A stretch of 64,000 nucleotides of DNA, from positions 1 through 64,000 of the forward strand of contig CAWDDC010000004.1 in NCBI GenBank assembly GCA_963801045.1, in the 5' to 3' direction. Below are positions 10,455-20,307 of this stretch, in pieces. Made by a program: the position numbers and the translations under genes. The first letter of the stretch is position 1, and every line of letters begins with the position of its first letter. Source of the stretch: JACCWP01 sp963801045. Lineage in GTDB: Bacteria; Actinomycetota; Actinomycetes; Propionibacteriales; Nocardioidaceae. The notes below the pieces were generated by a model, which saw only the letters and a list, made by a program, of their open reading frames with translations, had not been told where the DNA came from and did not search any database.

Positions 10455-10742
10455 ATGCCAGGTCTTATACGCGGCATCGCCCGCACCGCCGTCGTGGCGG
10501 GAACCGCCACCGCCGTCTCCGGTCGCGTGTCGCGACGCCAGCAGGGCCGCTGGGCGGCCCAGGAGCAGGCGGCACCAGCAGCAGGCCCCGCCGCCCCGCC
10601 GGCACCGGCCGCTCCGGCCGGCCCGATGGACGACAAGCTCGCCCAGCTCAAGCAGCTCGGCTCGCTCCAGGAAGCCGGCGTCCTCACTGACGCCGAGTTC
10701 GCGGCGCAGAGGAAGGAGTCCTCGAGCAGCTCACCGACCTGA
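10455..10742 (+). CDS. SHOCT-domain protein
   Basis: 95 residues with the start ATG 10455 behind 'cgaaaggttcac'. The N-terminal part is basic and mildly hydrophobic, then comes an alanine/proline linker, then a C-terminal SHOCT motif ('DDKLAQLKQLGSLQEAGVLT' followed by 'DAEFAAQRKE'). SHOCT domains are short helical oligomerisation segments. A frame change near 10715 probably alters the last ten residues, since 'LEQLTDL' appears in another frame. It closely follows the DUF6325 gene and is likely co-transcribed. Confidence 0.7.
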   Translation: MPGLIRGIARTAVVAGTATAVSGRVSRRQQGRWAAQEQAAPAAGPAAPPAPAAPAGPMDDKLAQLKQLGSLQEAGVLTDAEFAAQRKESSSSSPT

Positions 10743-10779
10743 CCCACCCCCGCCGCGCCCCGCCGCGCCCCGCGCACTC

Positions 10780-10843
10780 GCGAAATGGCGGCAACACGCT
10801 GGCGACACACGCCGTCCGTACGAGCACTCTTCCGCCATTTCGC
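10780..10843. repeat. Perfect 12-bp inverted repeat between convergent genes
   Basis: GCGAAATGGCGG at 10780-10791 is matched by its exact complement at 10832-10843, with 40 bases between. It lies between the SHOCT gene and the membrane-protein gene that point at each other. It could act as a bidirectional terminator or be a dispersed intergenic element. Just before it is a direct repeat of CGCCGCGCCC at 10751-10770. Confidence 0.55.
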
Positions 10844-10881
10844 AGGTGGGGTCGGCCGGGGCGGCGCGGTGCCCGCGAGTC

Positions 10882-12213
10882 TCAGCGGCGGGGTGCGCCC
10901 GAGTCCACCAGATCCGGTGCGTCGCCGGCGTCACCGGCGTCGTCACCCGTGTCACCACCACCCGCCTCGGGGTCGATCGGCGTCGTGGGCGGGGGCGGCG
11001 AGGACGCCCGACCGGCGCCGATCAACACCTGCACGACGGCGAGCAGCACCACACCAGGACCAGCGACCAGAACAACCGGGTCTCCGAGAGGTCGTTGCCC
11101 CACAGCAGGACGACGACGCCGAGGACACCGACCGCCCCTCGCAGCCAACCGGCGTTGCCCGCGACCCACCGGCCGGTCGCCGTGGCGGGACCGTCGGTGA
11201 TCAGCCCACCGACTCGAGCCCGCCGGCGAGCGTCCGCGGACCGCTGTCGCGGACCTGTTGCTGCCGGCGAACCACCCATCATCATCAGGATCAGCCCGAG
11301 CCACAGCAGGACCTCCTGTCCGCGTTCGAGGAAGGCGAGCAGGGTGTCGAACAAGACAGTGCTCGCCGGGCCGAACACAGTGCCGGCGAGCTCGTTGACG
11401 AAGAGCTGGCGTCCGATGTTGAGGAGCAACGCCAACAGCAACGAGTTCGCCGCGAGGACGGCCCCGATGGTCACAGTCATCCTCGGCCTGCGCCGGGACA
11501 GCAGCAGGGCGAGCACGAAGAGCCCGCGACCACGACGATCGCCACTTGGCGAGCGGGTCGGTGAACGCGTAGATGGTGCGCACCTGCTTCAGCGCGGGGG
11601 CGTCCAGCAGCACGATCTGCCGGTCCGTGTCGGGATCGGACGTTCTCGAGCACCGTGAGCCCGCGGGCGACCAGACGCTCCTTGACCTGGTCGATGACCT
11701 CGGAGACGTCGAGCACGACTTGGTCGCCCTGCAACGTGACCGCGCCCGAGTCGTCGCCCTTCAGCACGCCGACGAGGCGATCTGCGCCCGGGTGTTCGCC
11801 GGGACCCAGAACTCCGCGAACGTGTCGGAGGCGATGAACTCCCGAACCTGGCTCTCGATCAGGCCGTTGACCGCGCCCGCGAGCGGTCCGACCAGGCTCT
11901 CCAGCCGCGGCCGCTCGGTGATGACTCCGGCGAACACCTGCTTGATGAGCGCCTCGATGTCGACCTGCGCGGTGATCGCGTCGGTGACCTTGGTCGCGAT
12001 CGCGTCCTGGACCTCTGGCGAGTCCACCAGCGGGCCTACGGTCTCCAGATAGCGCTCGGTGTCGTTGATGGTGCGCTGTCCCCAGAACGCGACCGCCGCC
12101 GGTACGGTCAGCAGCGCCGCGAGCACGATGCACAGCCCGGCCGCGATCGATCGGCCACGGGAGGGGCGCTGCTGCGCGGTCTGGACGGGCACCGTGTCGG
12201 CCGCTGAGCTCAT
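10882..12213 (-). CDS. Conserved actinobacterial membrane protein, frame-broken
   Basis: About 443 residues after repair. The N-terminus has one membrane helix ('AAGLCIVLAALLTVPAAVAF') followed by a soluble segment starting 'WGQRTINDTERYLETVGPLV'. Two or three helices lie in the C-terminal third ('AVLAANSLLLALLLNIG', 'VLLWLGLILMMMG', 'GAVGVLGVVVLLWG'). The tail is acidic and rich in glycine. Frame changes lie near 11755, 11630, 11520 and 11040. The architecture is common in Actinobacteria but has no assigned function. The start codon at 12211-12213 is well placed. Confidence 0.65.
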
Positions 12214-12254
12214 CTCACGCCTCCCTCATGCGGTGGATCCCGGCCACCGCGGCG

Positions 12255-12434
12255 TCAGCGCACACGTCGATCCCGCACCAGGTAGGCGACGATCAGTGCA
12301 GCCGGGAAGAAGACCAGGCTGAACAGGAAGAACAAGATGAAGCTGTGGCCCTTGCGGTGGGCGACCCGGGCCGGCCAGAACGCGATCGCCACCCAGATGA
12401 CGATCCAGACGATGAGCCACAATCCGTCCCACAT
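12255..12434 (-). CDS. Small two-helix membrane protein
   Basis: 59 residues from ATG 12434, preceded by an AGGTCG-type ribosome site. It begins with 'MWDGLWLIVWIVIWVAIAFW' and has a second helix 'FILFFLFSLVFFPAALIVAY', joined by the basic loop 'PARVAHRKGHS'. It ends 'LVRDRRVR'. It resembles short actinobacterial membrane proteins near stress genes, but no function can be assigned. It is 41 bases upstream of the larger membrane protein on the same strand, so the two may be one transcript. Confidence 0.6.
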   Translation of the reverse strand: MWDGLWLIVWIVIWVAIAFWPARVAHRKGHSFILFFLFSLVFFPAALIVAYLVRDRRVR

Positions 12435-12553
12435 GAGACGACCTCCTCGCGCGACCCGCGCACGGGGTCCCCGCGTGCACCTGGTCCGCTGCTGCGTATC
12501 GCCTCGGTGGCGCGTACCTTCCGTCAGCATCGTGGCCACGACCGGGGACGTGC

Positions 12554-14076
12554 TCACCCTGCGTGACGCTCACCCGGGTGATCCTGCGCCGTGCCGCCGC
12601 GCTCAGACGCCGGTGCGCGCCTCGCACCGCCCGTGCGCACCGCCTCGTGCAGCGCGGCGTAGTCACGGTCGTTCTGGTCGGCGTACGCCTCGGAGAAGTC
12701 GGCGATGGCCCGGTTGAAGCGGCGGCTCGTCCCGAGGTACGACGCAATGGCGATCCGGTCGCCGGAGCGCGCGTGGGCGCGGGCGAGGGTCCGTGCGCAC
12801 AGCTGGCCGTAGACGCCCAGAATGGCCGGAGTCATCCCTTCGGGATCCCAGGAGCCCTTCCAGTCCCGGAGCTGGCGGATGTAGAGGTCGCGGCGCTCGC
12901 CGTCCAGGCCCGTGCTGCGCAGCCAGCCGAGCAGGATGTCGCTGCTGGCCTGCATCAGGCGCTGGCCCTTCACCACCCGTTCGCCGTGCTGCTCGAACGC
13001 GCTGGCTCCCGCGAACGGTTCGAGCACGGAAGGCTGCGCCTCCTTCGCCTGGAGCAGCAGCGGGTCCTGTTCGTCCCGCCCGGTCATCAAGACGATCCAC
13101 GCCCGGGTGCCGACGCTCCCGACCCCGACCACCTTGCGGGCCGAGTGCACGTAGCGGTAGCCGTCCAACAGGTGTCGGCGGTCGTTCGGAAGGGTGCTCC
13201 GGTAGGCGTTCACCATCGCGTGCACCTGGTCCTCGAGTGCTGCGACCTGCGGGGCCGGCACCAGCTCGTCGGTGGGGACCACCAGCGGAGGGTCGTGGAT
13301 GATCCGCAGCTCCCCGTCGACGACGTGCGTCAGCCGCGCCAACCCCTGGGCGCTGGTCCTCGACCTCGCCTTGCGCACGACCTTGTTGGCCTGGGCCAGG
13401 CCCTTCTTGCCCAGCATCGTGCGCAGGTACGGCAGTCCGGCCTCCACGGTGGCGCGCGAGTACCAGAGGTCCAGGTTGGTCATGGTGGCGTACTCGGCGA
13501 ACCGCTGATCGGTACGCCGCCGCCGACCCCTCGACCACCGTGCGGCGCTCGTCGTCGGACATCCCGTTGTGGCGACCCGCGATGGCGAGGCTGGCCGCGA
13601 GACGTTTGACGTCCCACTCCCAGGGACCGGGCAAGGTCTCGTCGAAGTCGTTGATGTCGAAGACGAGGCTGCGCTCCGGCGAGCCGAAGACCCCGAAGTT
13701 CGACAGGTGCGCGTCGCCACAGAGCCTGCACGGTCAGTCCCGACGTCGGAGCGGGCGCCAGGTCCGCGGCCATGATCGCTGCCGCGCCGCGGTAGAACGA
13801 GAAGGGCGAGGCCAGCATCCGGCCGTGCCGGATCGGGATCAGCTCGGGCACGCGCGTCGACGCCTGCTGCTCGAAGACCGCGACCGGGTCGCCCCGGTCC
13901 GGCGCCGGCTCCCACACCGCCAGACCACGGCGCGGTGCCTGCTTGCGAGCGGCCCTGCCCCGTTCCGCGCGCTGCGCCGGAGTCAGGTGCACCCGCTGCG
14001 GCGGCGCGCTGCCGACCGGCTTGCGTACGCGCCGTCTCGGCACTGGGCGGGCGGTCTTCTTCGTGTGTGGTGTCAT
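12554..14076 (-). CDS. DUF2252 family protein, frame-broken
   Basis: About 507 residues after repair. It begins 'TPHTKKTARPVPRRRVRK' at ATG 14076, then 'PIRHGRMLASPFSFYRGAAA', 'FDINDFDETLPGPWEWDVKR' and 'LAASLAIAGRHNGMSDDERR', and ends in the C-terminal domain with 'LYIRQLRDWKGSW'. These are DUF2252 signatures, a family with a protein-kinase-like fold, often lysine- and arginine-rich at the N-terminus. Frame changes lie near 13730 and 13515. The terminal 20 residues may also be shifted. Function unknown. Confidence 0.8.
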
Positions 14077-14167
14077 CGGTCGGCTTCCTGCGGGACCCTG
14101 CGACGGGCCTCTCCTCGCCCGGGCGGGGTGAGGCGGCGAACGGTACCGACCGACCAGACTTGCCGGG

Positions 14168-15036
14168 GTGCCGGTCGAGCGAGCGGCGAGAGTCCGGGCG
14201 TGGCTGGAGCCGCGACTGGAGCAGCTGCGGAGCACCTGCGTGACACCCTGCTCCTGCGCAGCCTCGCGCGGATGTACGAGATCGACGGCCGCAACCGCAC
14301 GATGATGCTCGCCGGTCAGGCGTTCATCGCCACCGTGCCGCTGCTGATCGTGGTCGCGACGATCGCGAGCTCGTCCGACGGCGCCGCGGTCGGGAACCAG
14401 CTGGTCGACGACTACGGACTGACCGGCGCGGCGGCGGCCTCGGTCCGGACCCTGTTCGCCCGTCCGCCGGGCGCGACCGGCGGGCTGAGCCTGCTGGGCC
14501 TGGTGGTGCTCCTGGTCGCGCTCGCGGCGTTGTCCCGGCTCCTCCAGCAGACCTACCTGGCGGCGTGGAAGCTGCGGGCCTCCGGAGCGCGGGCGCGGCT
14601 GGACGCGTTGTACGGCACGCTGCTGCTGATCGCGGGCGTGGCCGGCCTCGACTGGGTGGCCGACCTGGCCGGTGAACAGGTCGATGCCCAGATCATGCTG
14701 CGGGTCGTGGAGCTGGTGCTCGCCGTGCCGGTGTGGGTGCTGGTCATGTGGCTGATGCTGGCGGCACAGGTGCCCGCCCGGGCGCTGGTACCGGGAGCGG
14801 TCGTCAGCGCCTGCGGTCAGGTGCTGGTCGAGGTCTTCAGCGGCCTGTACGTCCCGCACCTGATCGAGGCCAACACCGAGCGCTACGGCGTCATCGGTGC
14901 ATCGTTCGCGCTGGTGTCCTGGTTGGTGGTCGCGTCGTACCTGATCGTCGTCAGTGCGGTGATCGGAGCCGAGCTGGGCAGTCGCTCCCGATGGTTCACG
15001 ACGGCTCCTCGTCCTGCCGGTGGCCCGCTCGAGTGA
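14168..15036 (+). CDS. YihY/BrkB-family inner membrane protein
   Basis: About 289 residues. The likely start is GTG 14168 ('PVERAARVRAWLEPRLEQLR'), joined by a frame change near 14235 to 'DTLLLRSLARMYEIDGRNRT'. Six hydrophobic segments follow, including 'LSLLGLVVLLVALAALSRLL' and 'GVIGASFALVSWLVVASYLI', typical of the YihY family. The family is thought to act in the membrane, but its role is unsettled. It is divergent from the DUF2252 gene and convergent with the LAL regulator at 15099. Confidence 0.75.
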
Positions 15037-15098
15037 CGGGCTCGCGGGCCGCGGGCCGAGCGCACCGACCCGCTGACGCACGTGGTCCGGGTCATTGC

Positions 15099-17851
15099 TC
15101 AGAGCAGGTCGATGCTGCGGGCGTGGATGACGGCGTCGCGCCGGGACACGACGCCGAGCTTGCGGTAGATGGACCGCAGGTGGCTCTTCAGCGTGTTGTT
15201 GGAGATGAACAGCGCCGCGCACAGCTCTGCCTGGCTGAGGCCGGTCGGCAGGTAGACGAGGATCTCCGCCTCGCGCTCGGACAGCGGGGAGATGAGCTGC
15301 GTCGCGTGGCCGTCGACGCCCTGCTCGGCGAGGAGCTCGGCGATCAGCAGCCCGTGTCGCGTGACCTGTCCGTACTGGGAGCGCAACAGCTCCCGTGCGC
15401 CGTCGCCGAGCTCCTCGCAGCGGCAGCCTCCAGCCGTCCCGCTCGATGTCGTCGAGCACCAGCTCGAGCAGGTGCGACGCCCGCGCCGGGTCGCCGCGGC
15501 GCAGGGAGAGCAGGGCGCAGGTGAGCAGCAGCCGCAGCCGCACGCAGTTGTCGGTGACCAGCTCGGCGGGGACGACCTCGAGCCTGCGCGCCGTGGCCAG
15601 CACCCGCCGGGTCTGCGCTCCTGCTCGTCCCCGCGCTGGTCGCCGACGTGGAAGAGCAGCTGGCGTGCCTCCAGCCAGGCGACGAGCACGGTCGTGCCCG
15701 GGACCGAAGTCGTCGGGGCTGCCTGCCCGGGCGGTCGTGACGGAGTCGTCGACCCGCCCGAGGGTGAGCAGCGCGTGCGAGCGCACCACCACGGCGAGCC
15801 GCCGCTCGAGCCAGGAGCGCTCCATGCCCTCGCGAGTCGGTCACCACCTGCTCGGTGGCCAGCAGGGCCTTCCTGCCGTCGCCGCTGTCGCACAGGTCGA
15901 TCCAGGCGCGCAGCAGGTTCAACGCGTTGCTGGCCGGTCGGTTGGGCAGCCAGTGCCAGGCCCGCTCACACAGCTCGTACGAGTGGCGGGCACCCGGCAG
16001 GTCGCCGCGGGAGAGCCGGATGTAGCAGTCGGCCAGGTGCAGCGGCACCAGCTGCGGCAGCTCCAGCCACATCCGGGTCCGGGCGAACGACAGAGCCGAC
16101 GTGATGGTCTCGGCGGCGCTGCTGAGCCGGCCGCGCACCACGTCGACCAGAGCCAGCACCCCCCAGGCGTCGAGCAGGTTCCACTCGTTGCCGCCGCGTT
16201 CGGCGTACGGGAGCGCCAGCCGCGCCGCGTCCTCGGCCTCGGTGAGCCGTCCCGCCCAGAGCAGCGCGGACGCCCTCGCGCAGACCCACTCGCTGCACAG
16301 GCTGGCGTCCGTCGGGGTCGAAGTCGGGCTCGTCCGGCGTGGGCAGGTCGGGGACCGACGTCGCCAGCGTCGCCAGCGCCTCGGCGTGCCGCCCCTTGGC
16401 GCGGGCGGTGCCCGCCGTGGCGATGGCCCACATCGCGCCGAGCCGCCGGCGTTCGGTGCCGTCGACCCGGGGGTCGTCGGGGACGGCCGACAGCACCGCC
16501 GCGGCCGCGTCGTCATCACCGTCGACCAGGCGCGTCACCGCGGTCAGGACGCGCAGCCGAGGATCGGTCGCCAGCTCCCGCTGCGGGAACCGGCGCAGGA
16601 GGTCGGCCACCATCCGGTGCTGGCCCCGCGGAACGGCCCGGACCGCGAGCCGGGACAGCATGCCGGCCGCGTGTCGACCACGCGGTGGCCTCCAGCGCGT
16701 GCCGTACCGCCTCCGTGCTCTCGCCCTCGGCGTAGAGCTGCTCCGCGGCCCGGCGGTGCACCTCGCGGGCGTGGTCGAGGCCCCGCTCCACCGTCAGCCG
16801 GTGCTGGAGCAGCGCGCCGAACAGCGCGTGGTAGCGGTAGGTGGGCTCGACGGTGTCCAGGCGCAGCAGGAAGGCATGCGACGCGACCAGCTCGCGCAGA
16901 ACGGCGTCGGCGTCGTCGCGCCCGGTCACCGCCGCCGCCAGCGCGGGCGTGAACCGTTCGACGACCGACGTGTCCAGGACGAACTGGCGCAGGCCGGGCT
17001 CGAGCCGCTCGAGGACCTGTTCGACCAGGTACGCCGCGACGGGGGAGTCGTCCTGCGTCAGCCGCTCGACCACCCGCGGACGAGTCGTCGCTGCCGCGCA
17101 TGGACAACAGCGCGAGCCGGATGCCCGCGACCCAGCCCTCGGTCCTCGACAGCAGCAGCCCGATGTCGTCGGCATCGAGCCCCACCACACCGGCGCGGGA
17201 CACCAGGCGCTGGACCTCCCCGGAGGTGAAGGCGAGGTCAGAGGCGCGCACCTGCAGCTGGGCGCCGGCCACCCGCAGCCGCTCGACCGACAGCGGCGGG
17301 TCCGAGCGCGAGACGACGACGACGTGCACCGTCGGTGGCAGCCGCGGCAGCAGGTCGTCGAGCTCGCGCAGCGTGGGTGGGTGCGTGACCAGGTGGAAGT
17401 CGTCGAGCACCAGCACGACCGGCCGCGCAGCCCGCCCGAGCGCGGCCAGCAGCGGGCGCACCTGCTTGGCGCGCACGCTGCGTTGCTGGGGGATCGCGGG
17501 GGTGCGTGCGCCGGGGCCGAGCCCGCCCGGCACGGCCGACAGCACGGCGCTGTGCAGGTAGCGCCAGAACTCGTCCGGGTCGTCCCCCCAGTCCTCGCAG
17601 CTCACCCAGCCGACCGCGCAGCCGGGGTACGGACCCGGCCGCCGCCGGGTCGGCGGGAGGTCGGCCAGCCGCCGGGCCCACTCGGCGACCAGCACGGTCT
17701 TGCCCGATCCCGCCGACGCCGCGACGACGGTCAGCGGGGTCTCCAGGGCGCCGTCCATCAGGGTGAGCAGGCGCGGGCGGGACAGGTGCCCGCCGGGCAA
17801 CGACGGGATCGCCCAGGTCGCAGCCGACAGGCCTGTCTGGTCACCGTTCAT
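15099..17851 (-). CDS. LAL-type LuxR transcriptional regulator (MalT-like), frame-broken
   Basis: Large regulator of about 915 residues from ATG 17851. Order: 'SRPRLLTLMDGALETPLTVV', Walker A 'SAGSGKTVLVAEW', Walker B 'PVVLVLDDFHLVTHPP', a winged segment 'AYLVEQVLERLEPGLRQFVL', a helical repeat region, and a C-terminal LuxR helix-turn-helix 'LSEREAEILVYLPTGLSQAE' with 'ISNNTLKSHLRSIYRKLG'. Six or so frame changes (near 17090, 16660, 16330, 15840, 15620 and 15420) interrupt it. LAL regulators use ATP and an unknown inducer to control operons. A small DQAxLHG protein lies just upstream on the same strand, as near the first LAL gene. Confidence 0.8.
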
Positions 17852-17977
17852 CGGCGCCTTCCGACTGCGCGACCACGGTCCGGTGCGGGCGACTCTGGCC
17901 AGGTCACCGTGCACGCGGGCCGGGGGCAGCGTCCCCCTCGTGCTCGCATCGTGCAGCACGGTGCGGCGCGGTGGCAA

Positions 17978-18247
17978 CTACGCATCGCCGTGCGGCGACG
18001 ACCCGTCGGGCGCGCTCGGCGGCGGGGCCGGCGGTTCCGGGTCCCCGGCCGACCTGCGGACCTCGATCAGCTCGATGCCCAGCGCCTCGAGTCGCTTGAG
18101 CAGGCCGTGCAGCGCCGCCTGGTCCAGGAAGTCACCGGTCAGCACCGTGGTCGTCTCCGGCTCCACCGCGGGCCGCATCTCCGGGAAGGCGGACAGCAGG
18201 TCGGCGGGAAGCCGGCCACGGACCCTGATCTCGTACGACGCGGCCAT
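17978..18247 (-). CDS. Small LAL-associated protein of the 'DQAxLHG' type
   Basis: 89 residues from ATG 18247, which follows a strong GGAGG site seven bases upstream; this rules out the longer start at 18307. The core is 'YEIRVRGRLPADLLSAFPEM' then 'DQAALHGLLKRLEALGIEL'. It is paralogous to the protein at 9666-9887. The C-terminus is a proline/serine-rich tail. The gene is 126 bases upstream of the LAL regulator on the same strand and probably shares its transcript. Function unknown. Confidence 0.7.
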   Translation of the reverse strand: MAASYEIRVRGRLPADLLSAFPEMRPAVEPETTTVLTGDFLDQAALHGLLKRLEALGIELIEVRRSAGDPEPPAPPPSAPDGSSPHGDA

Positions 18248-18466
18248 CACCTCGTGCCTCCACCGACAGTCACCGCTCGCATCCCCTCGCCTGGCTGTGG
18301 CGTCCACCCTCCGCCCCGGTGCGGTCCGCGGTCCTCACCCCGTCGGGGTGAGCGTGTGCGCCGACGGGACGGCGGCATTCACCCCGCAGGGGTGGTGCCG
18401 CTGCGCCGGTGCGGTCCGACAGTGGCAGCGCCGCCGCGGTGGCGGCACCGACCGAGAGGACGACTC

Positions 18467-18956
18467 GTGGCCACGTTCACCGTGTGGAAGTTCAACGACG
18501 CCGACGCTGCGGAGCGGGCCGTGCAGACGCTCAGCCAGCTGCAGTCCGAGGAGCTGATCAAGGTCCAGGACGCCGCCGTGGTGTCCTGGGAGGAAGGGCA
18601 AGAAGAAGCCCAAGACGCGGCAGCTGCGCAACCTGGGCGCCGCCGGCGCGCTGGGCGGCGCCTTCTGGGGCCTGCTGTTCGGTCTGCTGTTCTTCGTCCC
18701 GCTGCTCGGGCTGGCCATCGGCGCGGCGGCCGGCGGACTCGCCGGCTCGCTCACCGACGTCGGGATCGACGACAAGTTCATCGACCGGGTCAAGCAGTCG
18801 GTGACGCCAGGCACCTCAGCCCTGTTCCTGCTCAGCTCCGACGCCGTGATCGACAAGGTCAAGGACGCGTTCCAGGGGGCACACGCAGAGCTCATCCACA
18901 CCAACCTCTCCGACGAGCAGGAGGCCGCCCTCCGCGACGCGTTCGCCGAGGAGTGA
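18467..18956 (+). CDS. DUF1269 family membrane-associated protein
   Basis: About 163 residues from GTG 18467, preceded by GAGAGGA. It starts 'ATFTVWKFNDADAAERAVQT' and continues after a frame change near 18600 as 'TRQLRNLGAAGALGGAFWGL' and 'LFGLLFFVPLLGLAIGAAAG', a glycine-rich hydrophobic hairpin, then 'SALFLLSSDAVIDKV'. This is the DUF1269 layout. The family is widespread in Actinobacteria and has no proven function. It is divergent from the small LAL-associated protein. Confidence 0.8.
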
Positions 18957-18992
18957 CCCGCACCTAGCGCTGAACCACACCCCGCACGGACC

Positions 18993-19020
18993 CGCTGCGG
19001 CGTCTCTCGACGCCGCAGCG
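18993..19020 (+). terminator. Hairpin terminator after the DUF1269 gene
   Basis: A perfect 12-bp stem (CGCTGCGGCGTC and its complement) with a TCTC loop, 37 bases after the stop codon. There is no T-run, as is usual in high-GC Actinobacteria. Confidence 0.7.
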
Positions 19021-19085
19021 TGTGCGCCCGGTGACTGCGCACGACCACGGCACTACTTCGCGGTCGAAGCGTTATCGACGTTCTA

Positions 19086-19113
19086 TTGACCGGTTGTTTT
19101 CGATGGGTAAAGT
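19086..19113 (+). promoter_or_regulatory. Candidate sigma-70-like promoter of the amidohydrolase-ABC unit
   Basis: TTGACC and TAAAGT with a 16-base spacer in a locally AT-richer stretch (about 19050-19240), the only such stretch between the terminator at 19020 and the first gene at 19285. The leader would be about 165 bases. Inferred from sequence likeness only. Confidence 0.45.
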
Positions 19114-19239
19114 CCCGATCACCATCACGAAGCGGCCGAGGAACACCTGGGTTTCCGTGCAGCGGACGTGACAATGGGGCTGGATGCGGCATTTGCACTC
19201 CACCCCTTTGGTGCGTGTCGTCGATCGGATTGTCAGTCG

Positions 19240-20279
19240 GTTTTCAGCTGGCGCTTCGGACCCCTATTCGAGGAGTTCGTGCGCATGAAGATCGATGTTC
19301 ATTGGCATCACGTTCCGCGGGCTTTTGTGTCGGCGGTGGCTGAGGGGAAGGTGCCGTTCGCTGGCCGGTATGTGGCTGCGGATGATGAGTTGAAGGTGGA
19401 TCTGGGTTTTCGGGAGTTCACCCAGGAGCTGCCGGCGGTGTTGACCGACATCGATGCGGCGGTCGAGCACATGGACCGGGTGGGGTTGGATGTGGTGGCG
19501 CCGTCGATCGCGCCGCCGTTGATGCAGTATCACGCGGCTGGTGATGATGCCGGGTTGATCTGTCGGGTGATCAACGATGCGATGGCCGAGTCGACGGCGA
19601 AGTACCCGGACCGGTTCAGGCCGTTGGCGAACGTGCCGTTGCAGGACCCGGCGGCGGCGGCGACCGAGCTGAAGCGGGCGGTCACCGAGCTGGGGTTCTC
19701 CGGGGTGCAGATCTCGACCGCGGTGGCGGGGCGGAACCTGGGCGATGCGGACCTGCGGCCGTTCTGGCATGCGGTGGCCGATCTGGACGCGTTCGTGTTC
19801 TTGCACCCCTCGCCGCCGCCGTTGGGGTTGCGGGAGGGCCGGTTGAACCGGCACGACATGGGCAACTTCGTCGGGCTGCCGGTGGAGAGTGCGTGCGCGT
19901 TGGCGTCGTTGATGTTCGACGGGGTCTATGAGGACGTCGGCACCATCCACACCTGCTTCGCCCACGGCGGCGGCGCGTTCCCCTACATCTTGTCCCGCTG
20001 GGAGCACGGCTACGAGGCGCGGCTGGCGCCGAACGACCCGCCGATGCGTAACCCGTACTCCTACCTCGACTCGGTCTATGCCGACTCGCTGACCCACTCC
20101 CCGAACGCGCTGCGGTTCCTGGTCGACACCATCGGCGACGACCACGTGATGCTCGGCTCGGACTACCCCTTCGACATGGGCGTCGACGACCCCTGCACCG
20201 CCATGACCGACGCCATCACCGACCCCACCACCCAGAGACAAGATCGGCGGCGACACCGCCGCCCGCCTCCTCGGCATCA
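19240..20279 (+). repeat. Left arm of a ~1.04 kb inverted duplication
   Basis: These 1040 bases match the complement of 28659-29697 with roughly 98 % identity by eye. The match begins at GTTTTCAGCTGGCGCTTCGG, 45 bases before the amidohydrolase start codon, and ends at CTCCTCGGCATCA, 14 bases before its stop. A further shared 16-mer (ACGAAGCGGCCGAGGA) lies upstream near 19127 and, on the other strand, near 29735. The arms enclose about 8.4 kb with the ABC transporter and a CocE hydrolase gene. Confidence 0.9.
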
Positions 20280-20293
20280 CCACGGGGAATTAG
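19285..20293 (+). CDS. ACMSD-type amidohydrolase, copy 1
   Basis: About 335 residues, amidohydrolase superfamily (amidohydrolase_2, as in ACMSD and gamma-resorcylate decarboxylase). Metal-site motifs: 'DVHWHHVP' at the N-terminus, 'VFLHPSPPP', 'TCFAHGGGAFPYI' and 'LGSDYPFD'. Such enzymes decarboxylate or hydrolyse ring or open-chain acids with one zinc. A single extra base near 20236 throws the last 19 codons out of frame and joins this reading to the next gene; copy 2 is clean at that site and restores 'DKIGGDTAARLLGI'. Codons in the first half end in T unusually often compared with neighbours. It is the first gene of the transporter unit. Confidence 0.85.
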
Positions 20294-20307
20294 GAAGCGA
20301 GTGCACG

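Noticed and set aside
13540..14167. Long N-terminal extension of the YihY gene
   Set aside because: It is antisense to DUF2252 and out of frame with the plausible start at 14168.
16841..18467. Long plus-strand frame leading into the DUF1269 gene
   Set aside because: It is antisense to the LAL regulator, and the DUF1269 homology begins only at GTG 18467.
19205..19225. A sixth LacI palindrome upstream of amidohydrolase copy 1
   Set aside because: GATCGGATTGT shares letters with the motif, but the half-sites are not spaced or symmetric.
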